A stretch of DNA of 42,947 bases from Comamonadaceae bacterium (GTDB lineage: Bacteria; Pseudomonadota; Gammaproteobacteria; Burkholderiales; Burkholderiaceae_C). This document shows, one piece after another, positions 37,001-42,947 of this stretch. The notes under the pieces are model-generated. The model searched no databases and was not told the DNA's origin. It saw only the letters and a program-made list of their open reading frames with translations. Numbering within the stretch: position 1 is the first letter of the stretch; each line of letters opens with the position of its first letter. A program made the position numbers and the translations under genes. The stretch is taken from positions 1 through 42,947 of the forward strand of contig JAIXPL010000014.1 in assembly GCA_027486255.1 (NCBI GenBank), read 5' to 3'.

Positions 37001-37464
37001 TGGAGAGGTTCGTTCAGCGAGGAAGGCAAAGGCAGCACGGTGATGCCCTCCTCCAGCAACTCCACGGCTTCCTTGGCCGAGGTGCGGCCACGGATGCCGC
37101 GCTCTTCGGTTTCGCCATAGTGCATCTGGCGGGCGACTTCGGCAAAGCGCTCACCCACGTCCTCGGTGCGGGCCACCGCCTCGCGCATGACCTTCATCCA
37201 GGCGGCCTGGAGCTGCGGGTCGGCCATGACGGCTGGCAGCCCCGCCTCGGCGGTGGGGGCCGGGGTCGAGGCCGTGGGGGCCACGGGTGGGGGCGACGCC
37301 CCGAGGTTCAGGCGCGGGGCACTGAGCTGTTTGTCCACCGAGGCGTCACCGCACAGGGGACAGCTCACGAGGCCGCGCTCGCGCTGACTCTGGAAGTCGT
37401 CCTCGGACGCGAACCAGCCCTCGAAGACATGCTGCTGCGTGCATTTGAGGTCCAAGACTTTCAT
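36997..37464 (-). CDS. DUF1178 family zinc-ribbon protein
   Basis: The product is 155 residues. The N-terminal MKVLDLKCTQQHVFEGWFAS and SCPLCGDASVDKQLSAPRLN form the DUF1178 zinc-ribbon-like start (C-x4-H, later C-x-x-C). A Pro/Ala/Thr linker follows, then the conserved helical region VMREAVARTEDVGERFAEVARQMHYGETEERGIRG. The function is unknown. DUF1178 genes at the end of nuo operons with a NUDIX gene are typical of Burkholderiales. The ATG 37464 lies seven bases after a GATAAT, so it may also be transcribed independently of nuo. Its last codons, including the stop, overlap a REP-like repeat, giving the C-terminal LQ-stop. Confidence 0.88.
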   Translation of the reverse strand: MKVLDLKCTQQHVFEGWFASEDDFQSQRERGLVSCPLCGDASVDKQLSAPRLNLGASPPPVAPTASTPAPTAEAGLPAVMADPQLQAAWMKVMREAVARTEDVGERFAEVARQMHYGETEERGIRGRTSAKEAVELLEEGITVLPLPSSLNEPLQ

Positions 37465-37471
37465 GGGGACG

Positions 37472-37477
37472 ATTATC
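37472..37477 (-). promoter_or_regulatory. -10 hexamer of the DUF1178 gene, near-leaderless arrangement
   Basis: On the minus strand GATAAT is followed by seven bases (CGTCCCC) and then ATG 37464. No Shine-Dalgarno is present. It would give the last gene of the nuo cluster its own short transcript. Confidence 0.5.
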
Positions 37478-37508
37478 CGCCGGGGCGCGAGAACCCGCGC
37501 CACGCTGG

Positions 37509-38099
37509 TCAGGCGCGGGCGGTCCAGGTCAGCGGCCACAGGCCAGTCCGTGCGTTCTGGGCCCACAGCAGGCAGCTCAGGGTCTTGCCATCGGTGAGGT
37601 GTCCATCGCGCGACCAGGCCAGCAGCTCCTCCAGGCTGGCCGGGAAGACGTCGAGGAACTCACCCTGGTCGAGCTTGCGTGGCCCGGCCTCCAGGCCGCG
37701 GGCAAAGAAGATGTGGATCACCTCGGTGGAGTAAGAGATCACGGGATGCATGGGCCCGGCGTAGGCCCACTCGCGCGCCTGGTAGCCCGTCTCTTCCCGC
37801 AGCTCGCGCTGGGCGCAAGCCAGCAGGTCCTCGCCCGCATCGAGCTTGCCGGCGGGAAACTCGATGAAGGCCCGTTGCAGGGGGTAGCGCCACTGGCGCT
37901 CGAGCACGTAGCGGCCATCTGGCAGTTCGGCGACGATCACCACCGCGCCGGGATGGCGAACGTACTCACGAGATGCCTGACTGCCATCGGGCAGGCGCAC
38001 CTGGTCGCGCAAGGCATGGAGAAAGTTCCCGCGCAGGAGCTCCTGGCTCGAGAGCGTCTCTTCCTTCAGATGCTCCGCCGGTCCCGGGGGCTGGCTCAT
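37509..38099 (-). CDS. NUDIX hydrolase, ADP-ribose pyrophosphatase-like
   Basis: The product is 196 residues. The Nudix box is complete: GKLDAGEDLLACAQRELREE then TGY fits G-x5-E-x7-R-E-U-x-E-E-x-G-U. The N-terminal domain with FLHALRDQVRLPDGSQASREYVRHPGAV and the later Y(S)TEVIHIFFARGL resemble ADP-ribose pyrophosphatases (NudF-like), which hydrolyse ADP-ribose and related sugar nucleotides to AMP. ATG 38099 was chosen; GTG 38111, which abuts the DUF2818 stop, would add four residues. It lies between DUF2818 and DUF1178 at the end of the nuo operon, a frequent position in this order of bacteria. A role in clearing ADP-ribose made near NADH metabolism is only suggested by the location. Confidence 0.92.
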   Translation of the reverse strand: MSQPPGPAEHLKEETLSSQELLRGNFLHALRDQVRLPDGSQASREYVRHPGAVVIVAELPDGRYVLERQWRYPLQRAFIEFPAGKLDAGEDLLACAQRELREETGYQAREWAYAGPMHPVISYSTEVIHIFFARGLEAGPRKLDQGEFLDVFPASLEELLAWSRDGHLTDGKTLSCLLWAQNARTGLWPLTWTARA

Positions 38100-38111
38100 G
38101 GGGTCGGCCAC

Positions 38112-38414
38112 TCAGTGGCGCTTGTACAGGTAGCGGTAGACAAAGCCGGGAAAGGCCAGGGTGATGAACAGCGCACCCGTGATCGCATAGAACTCCCAGC
38201 CCTGCGGCGCGTTCTTACCCAGGTATTGTTCCAGGGCCATGGCGATGAGGCCGACCACCAGATAAGCCAGCAGCATCTCGGCCAGGCGCCAGGCCAGGGA
38301 CTTGCCCTGTGCCAGGCGACGCACGAAGAAAAGGCGCTCGGTGAAAAAGGGCAGATTGGCAGCCACCAGGGCCAGCACGATGAGCAGCCAGGCCAGGGAA
38401 GAAGAGGTCATCAT
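38112..38414 (-). CDS. DUF2818 membrane protein, nuo-operon associated
   Basis: The product is 100 residues with three membrane helices: SSSLAWLLIVLALVAANLPFF, then AEMLLAYLVVGLIAMALEQYL, then FYAITGALFITLAFPGFVYRYL. NLPFFTERLFF and the ending GFVYRYLYK are typical of DUF2818, a family found behind nuoN in betaproteobacteria. No function is established; the location and membrane nature suggest complex I assembly or an accessory subunit, which is inference. It starts 13 bases after nuoN and ends directly before the NUDIX gene. Confidence 0.9.
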   Translation of the reverse strand: MMTSSSLAWLLIVLALVAANLPFFTERLFFVRRLAQGKSLAWRLAEMLLAYLVVGLIAMALEQYLGKNAPQGWEFYAITGALFITLAFPGFVYRYLYKRH

Positions 38415-38427
38415 GGTGGCCAGTGCC

Positions 38428-39930
38428 TCAGGTACCCAGGGACTTGACGAGGCTGTCTATGGATTGTGCGCACAGCGTCATCAGGCCGCCGGGCAGCAGG
38501 CCCAGCACCAGCACCAGAGCGCCATTGAGACTGAGCACCACACGCACGTCCTTGGCCGCCTCGATGGTGGCCGGCACATGGGCGGGGGGCGCATCGAAAT
38601 ACATGACCTTGACCACGCGCAGGTAGTAGAAGGCGCCAATCAGCGACACCAGCACGGCGAAGATGGCCAGAACCATGTGGGAGATCTGCTGCGAAGCCAG
38701 CAGGGTCTCCAGCACGGACAGCTTGGCATAAAAGCCTACAAGCGGCGGCACACCGGCCAGCGAGAACATGCCCACGGCCATGACACCTGCATAGAGCGGG
38801 CTGCGCTGGTTCAAGCCAGCGAGGTCGCCGATCTCTTCGGACTCGAAGCCTTCACGCGCCAGCAGCATGATCACGCCGAACACGGCCAGCGTGGTGAGCA
38901 CGTAGGTGACGGCATAGAACATGGCTGCGCTGTAGGCCGACTGGACATTAATCATGTCACCGCCCACCACCCCGGCCACCATGGCCAGGAGCAGGAAACC
39001 CATCTGCGAGATGGTGGAGAAAGCCAGCATGCGCTTGAGGTTGGTCTGTGCGATGGCCGCGAGGTTGCCCACCAGCAGTGAGGCCACGGCCAACACGGTG
39101 AGCATCTGCTGCCAGTCAATGGCCAGGGGCAGCAGGCCCTGCACCAGAATGCGCATGAGGATGGCAAAGGCCGCCAGTTGCGGCGCGGCACCAATGGCCA
39201 GGGTCACGGCCGTGGGGGCGCCGTGGTAGACATCGGGCAGCCACATGTGGAAAGGCACGGCACCGAGCTTGAAGGCCAGGCCCGCGACCACAAACACCAG
39301 ACCGAAGACCAGCACCTGGTGCTTGACCTCCCGGCTGATGATGGCCCTGAACACCTCACTGACGTCCAGGCTGCCGGTAGCACCATAGATCATGGACAGG
39401 CCATACAGCAAGAAGCCCGACGCCAGTGCACCCAGCACAAAGTACTTCATGGCCGCCTCGGTGGCGGTGGCGTTGTCTCGGCGCAAAGCCACCAGGGCGT
39501 AGCTCGAGAGGGTCATCATCTCCAGGCCCATGTAGAGCACCAGGAAGTTGTGGCCCGAGATCATGATGAAGACGCCCAGCAGCGAGAACAGGCTGAGCGT
39601 GAAGAACTCGCCGCCGCGCAGCATGCCGCGATCGGCCGCATAGGGCCGGCCGTAGACCACGGTGGCCATCAAGGCAATGGCGGCAAAGCACTTGAGCCAG
39701 TTGCCCATGGGCTCGCTCACCACCATGGTGCCGAAGGCGTAGATCGTCTGGCCGCCTAGGGCCTGGCTGGCGGTGACCACCGCCACCCAACCCAGGGTGA
39801 GCAAGGTCAGCACATAGGTGGTGGTGCGTCGGGCGCTGGTGACGCCCAGGTCCACGAGCAGGATCACGCAGGCCATCACCAAGAGGATCAGTTCAGGGTA
39901 GATCGCAAGCCAGCTGAGTGTGTCAATCAT
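38428..39930 (-). CDS. nuoN: NADH-quinone oxidoreductase subunit N
   Basis: NuoN is one of the three antiporter-like proton-pumping subunits of respiratory complex I in the inner membrane. The product is 500 residues with about 14 membrane helices. LYMGLEMMTLSSYALVAL carries the helix-5 Glu, and GLAFKLGAVPFHMWLPDVYHGAPT carries the helix-7 Lys and the conserved W-L-P-D segment. KRMLAFSTISQMGFLLLAM is the typical broken-helix region with a Lys on helix 8. Order nuoL-nuoM-nuoN is the standard distal part of the 14-gene nuo operon, with 36 bases between nuoM and nuoN. Confidence 0.97.
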   Translation of the reverse strand: MIDTLSWLAIYPELILLVMACVILLVDLGVTSARRTTTYVLTLLTLGWVAVVTASQALGGQTIYAFGTMVVSEPMGNWLKCFAAIALMATVVYGRPYAADRGMLRGGEFFTLSLFSLLGVFIMISGHNFLVLYMGLEMMTLSSYALVALRRDNATATEAAMKYFVLGALASGFLLYGLSMIYGATGSLDVSEVFRAIISREVKHQVLVFGLVFVVAGLAFKLGAVPFHMWLPDVYHGAPTAVTLAIGAAPQLAAFAILMRILVQGLLPLAIDWQQMLTVLAVASLLVGNLAAIAQTNLKRMLAFSTISQMGFLLLAMVAGVVGGDMINVQSAYSAAMFYAVTYVLTTLAVFGVIMLLAREGFESEEIGDLAGLNQRSPLYAGVMAVGMFSLAGVPPLVGFYAKLSVLETLLASQQISHMVLAIFAVLVSLIGAFYYLRVVKVMYFDAPPAHVPATIEAAKDVRVVLSLNGALVLVLGLLPGGLMTLCAQSIDSLVKSLGT

Positions 39931-39966
39931 GGGGAATCTTGAGGGTGTGTTCGCGGGGACGGGGCG

Positions 39967-41442
39967 TCAGTTCAGCTTGGTGAGCGCCACATGCTTGAGC
40001 AGGTCGGCCACCGAGGCGTCCATCACGTCGGTGAAGGGCTTTGGGAAGATGCCCATGTAGAGCACGGCCGCCGCCAACAGAGAGAGCATGACGATCTCAC
40101 GGCCATTGATGTCCTGGAGGGTTCGGACCTCGTCCTTGGTGACGGGGCCCAGGTAGACGCGCTTGAACATCCAGAGGGTGTAGGCTGCGCCGAAGATCAG
40201 CGCCGAAGCCGCCGCAAGGCCCACCCAGAAGTTGGCCTTGATGGCTGCCAGGATGACCATCCACTCGCCCACGAAGCCAGCGGTGCCGGGCAGGCCGCAG
40301 TTGGCCATGGCAAACAAAAGCGCAAAGGCCGCAAACTTGGGCATGGTGTTGACCACGCCGCCATAGCTGTCGATCTGGCGCGAATGCACGCGGTCGTAAA
40401 GCACACCGATGCACAGGAACATGGCGCCGGAGACAAAGCCATGGGCAATCATCTGCACGATGCCGCCAGCCACGCCCAAGTCATTGAAGACGAAAAAGCC
40501 CAGGGTCACGAAGCCCATGTGGGCCACCGAGGAATAGGCCACCAGCTTTTTCATGTCCTGCTGTACCAGGGCCACCAGGCCCACGTAAACCACCGCCACC
40601 AGGGACAGAGCGATCATCAACCAGGCCCATTCGCGGGAAGCGTCAGGCGCGATCGGCATGGAAAAACGCAGGAAGCCGTAGGCGCCGAGCTTGAGCATGA
40701 TGGCCGCCAGCACCGCTGATCCACCGGTGGGGGCCTCCACGTGCACGTCAGGCAGCCAGGTGTGCACGGGCCACATGGGCACCTTCACGGCGAAGGCCGC
40801 GAAGAAGGCAAAAAACAGCAGGGTCTGCGCGTTCATGCCCAGGGGCAGCTTGTGCCAGGTGGCAAGGTCAAAACTGCCGCCCGACTCGCGGTACAGGTAG
40901 ACCAGGGCCACGAGCATGAGCAGCGAGCCCAGCAAGGTGTAGAGGAAGAACTTGAAGGCCGCGTAGATCTTGTTCGGCCCACCCCAGATGCCGATGATCA
41001 GGTACATCGGGATCAGCGTGGCTTCGAAGAACACGAAGAACAGCATGGCATCGAGCGCTGAAAACACGCCGATCATGAGGCCGCTGAGAATGAGGAAGGC
41101 ACCCATGTACTGGTTGACGCGCTCCTCAATCACCTCCCAGGCCGAAATCACCACCACCAGTGTGATGAAGGCCGTGAGCAGCACAAACCAGAAAGAAATC
41201 CCGTCCAGGCCGAGGTGGTAGTTGATGTTGAAGCGCGAAATCCAGGAGGCCTTTTCAACGAACTGCATCGCCGAGGTGTCGTACTGGAAGCTGCCGTAGA
41301 GCGGCAGGGTCACCAGCAGGCTGATGAAGGCGCCAGCCAGCGCAAACCAGCGCACAGCCTTGGCATGCTCATCCCGACCGATGGCCAGAAGGATGGTTCC
41401 GAAAACGATTGGCGTCCAGATCGCCAGGCTCAGCAAACCCAT
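39967..41442 (-). CDS. nuoM: NADH-quinone oxidoreductase subunit M
   Basis: NuoM is the middle proton-pumping membrane subunit of complex I. The product is 491 residues with about 14 helices. LGLDGISFWFVLLTAF is the conserved early segment. FFVFFEATLIPMYLIIGIWG has the essential Glu of helix 5. FAVKVPMWPVHTWLPDVHVEAPT has the helix-7 Lys and the W-L-P-D(x)H-x-E-A-P-T motif, with MLKLGAYGFLRF following. KLVAYSSVAHMGFVTLG is the discontinuous-helix region. It starts 18 bases after the nuoL stop. Confidence 0.97.
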   Translation of the reverse strand: MGLLSLAIWTPIVFGTILLAIGRDEHAKAVRWFALAGAFISLLVTLPLYGSFQYDTSAMQFVEKASWISRFNINYHLGLDGISFWFVLLTAFITLVVVISAWEVIEERVNQYMGAFLILSGLMIGVFSALDAMLFFVFFEATLIPMYLIIGIWGGPNKIYAAFKFFLYTLLGSLLMLVALVYLYRESGGSFDLATWHKLPLGMNAQTLLFFAFFAAFAVKVPMWPVHTWLPDVHVEAPTGGSAVLAAIMLKLGAYGFLRFSMPIAPDASREWAWLMIALSLVAVVYVGLVALVQQDMKKLVAYSSVAHMGFVTLGFFVFNDLGVAGGIVQMIAHGFVSGAMFLCIGVLYDRVHSRQIDSYGGVVNTMPKFAAFALLFAMANCGLPGTAGFVGEWMVILAAIKANFWVGLAAASALIFGAAYTLWMFKRVYLGPVTKDEVRTLQDINGREIVMLSLLAAAVLYMGIFPKPFTDVMDASVADLLKHVALTKLN

Positions 41443-41460
41443 GTGGTCCCTCTTCTTCTT

Positions 41461-42947
41461 TTACTTGTTGAGCCAGACGAAATACGTCATCAGCACAAAG
41501 ACGCCGATGATCATCGCCAGGGCGTAGTGGTAGATGTAGCCCGATTGGACGCGGCGCACGACGCTCGAGAACCAGCCGACCAGCTTCCAGGAGCCGTTGA
41601 CCACGGCACCGTCAATGAGGGATTGATCACCCACTTTCCAGAGGCCCAAGCCCAAGCCGCGTGCACCACGGGCCAGCACGTTCTCATTGAACCAGTCCAT
41701 GTAGTACTTGTTCTCGAGCAGGGTGTGCAGGGGGCGGAAGGCGCGCTGGATGGCCGCCGGGATGGCTGGGTTGACCATGTAGAAATACCAGGCCAGCACC
41801 ACACCGGCCAGAGCCAGCCAGAAAGGCAGGGTGCTCAGGCCGTGCACCGCCATGGCGAGGGGGCCATGGAAGGCCTCATTCAGCTCCTTGATGGCCGGAT
41901 GAAGCTGGGTGTTGACGACGATGGCGTCCTTGAAGAAGGCGCCATGCACCAGCGGCTCGAGCGTGAAGTAACCCACGATCACCGAAGGAATGGCCAACAG
42001 GATCAGGGGCAGCGTGACCACCCACGGCGACTCGTGGGGTTTGGCGTCGTGGCCGTGGCCGTGGCCGTGGTCATCGTGGTGGGCTTCAGGATTTTGGTCG
42101 TAGCGTTCCTTGCCGTGGAAGACCAGGAAGTACATGCGGAAGGAATAAAAGGCGGTGACGAACACGCCAGCCAGCACCGCGAAATTGGCAAAGCCAGTGG
42201 CCGGCAGATTGCTCGCGTGCACGGCCTCGATGATGCTGTCCTTGGAGAAAAAACCCGAGAACAAGGGCGTGCCGATGAGTGCGAGCGAGCCCAGCAGCGA
42301 GGTGATCCAGGTGATCGGCATGTACTTGCGCACACCGCCCATCCAGCGGATGTCCTGGTTGTGGTGCAGGCCCATGATGACCGAGCCGGCGCCGAGGAAC
42401 AGCAGTGCCTTGAAGAAGGCGTGGGTCATGAGGTGGAACACGGCCACCGAGTAGGCCGAGGCGCCCAGGGCCACGGTCATGTAGCCCAGCTGCGAGAGCG
42501 TGGAGTAGGCCACCACGCGCTTGATGTCGTTCTGGATGATGCCCAGAAAGCCCATGAACAGCGCCGTGATGGCGCCGATCACCATGATGAAGTTCAGGGC
42601 CGTGTCGCTCAGCTCAAAGATCGGCGACATGCGGGCGACCATGAAGATGCCGGCCGTCACCATGGTGGCGGCGTGGATCAGCGCGGAAATGGGGGTCGGG
42701 CCTTCCATGGAGTCCGGCAGCCAGACGTGCAGCGGGAACTGGGCCGACTTGCCCATGGCACCGATGAACAGGCAGATGCAGATCACGGTCACCAGCATCC
42801 AATCGGTGCCGGGGAAGCTCAGCGCGCCCAGCTCATCCGCCTTAGCAAAGGCCTCGGTGTAATTGAGCGTGCCGGCGTAGGCGGCGATCAGGCCGATGCC
42901 CAGGATGAAGCCAAAGTCGCCGACTCGGTTCACCAGGAAGGCCTTCA
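41461..42947 (-). CDS. nuoL: NADH-quinone oxidoreductase subunit L (5' part outside the window)
   Basis: The frame is open to the right edge; about 495 C-terminal residues are present of the usual 650-690. AMGKSAQFPLHVWLPDSMEGPTPISALIHAATMVTAGIF is the family's most conserved segment with the pumping Lys, and IKRVVAYSTLSQLGYM follows. The rest holds the remaining pump helices, then the long C-terminal lateral helix and anchor that tie together NuoL, M and N. A His-rich stretch (HHDDHGHGHGHD) lies in a loop before the later helices. A break into separate genes is not seen. The start and the upstream nuo genes lie beyond 42947. Confidence 0.96.
   Translation of the reverse strand, partial: KAFLVNRVGDFGFILGIGLIAAYAGTLNYTEAFAKADELGALSFPGTDWMLVTVICICLFIGAMGKSAQFPLHVWLPDSMEGPTPISALIHAATMVTAGIFMVARMSPIFELSDTALNFIMVIGAITALFMGFLGIIQNDIKRVVAYSTLSQLGYMTVALGASAYSVAVFHLMTHAFFKALLFLGAGSVIMGLHHNQDIRWMGGVRKYMPITWITSLLGSLALIGTPLFSGFFSKDSIIEAVHASNLPATGFANFAVLAGVFVTAFYSFRMYFLVFHGKERYDQNPEAHHDDHGHGHGHDAKPHESPWVVTLPLILLAIPSVIVGYFTLEPLVHGAFFKDAIVVNTQLHPAIKELNEAFHGPLAMAVHGLSTLPFWLALAGVVLAWYFYMVNPAIPAAIQRAFRPLHTLLENKYYMDWFNENVLARGARGLGLGLWKVGDQSLIDGAVVNGSWKLVGWFSSVVRRVQSGYIYHYALAMIIGVFVLMTYFVWLNK

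Overview
The window is GC-rich chromosomal DNA of a betaproteobacterium, most likely a Burkholderiales/Comamonadaceae species. The evidence is gene order: thiOSGE behind a TPP riboswitch, pyrG-kdsA-eno-ftsB, and nuoLMN followed by DUF2818-NUDIX-DUF1178. Coding density is about 95 percent and no gap without a gene exceeds 300 bases. I see no rRNA, tRNA, CRISPR array, prophage, integron or insertion sequence. It reads as core genome rather than a transferred island.

Layout: the window opens with the 3' end of a ferredoxin-NADP reductase (1-297) and a terminator. Next comes a thiamine locus: thiD on the minus strand, divergent from thiO-thiS-thiG-thiE on the plus strand behind a TPP riboswitch. 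A small Ala/Pro-rich lipoprotein follows, then roxA and slyD sharing a 14-bp divergent intergenic region, then coaBC-dut on the minus strand. The pyrG-kdsA-DUF1330-eno-ftsB operon (8.6-13.1 kb) ends with an unknown gene. Then come hslO, a gamma carbonic anhydrase-like gene, a DUF455 ferritin-like gene, a cyclopropane fatty acid synthase-like gene and xerD. A Bug/TctC solute-binding protein, an AEC transporter and queG follow, then tsaE-amiC, dedA, mutL, DUF3429, a Bcr/CflA exporter and miaA.

From 28.8 to 33.6 kb an ABC ATPase, a large FtsX-type permease and a secreted CrtC/AttH lipocalin-like protein form an AttEFGH-like module. After it come slyX, an MsbA-type exporter and a MetE-core-like methyltransferase. 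The right end, all minus strand, is the distal nuo operon: nuoL (cut by the window edge), nuoM, nuoN, DUF2818, a NUDIX hydrolase and DUF1178.

I did not find a clearly new defence, mobile or biosynthetic system. The most interesting signals are structural. (1) At least nine unlinked genes have a -10-like hexamer ending exactly 6 or 7 bases before the start codon with no Shine-Dalgarno sequence, which points to widespread leaderless transcription. (2) Three copies of a GTAGGAG-type REP-like hairpin show a compensatory base-pair change, and two unrelated genes take their stop codon from it. (3) Three 8-bp units between ftsB and the next gene place three consecutive ATGA stop/start overlaps. (4) A 29-base AT-rich dyad lies upstream of the lipoprotein gene. 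(5) The roxA/slyD intergenic region is centred on a palindromic -10 element. All functional calls come from reading motifs in the translated sequence; no database search was run.
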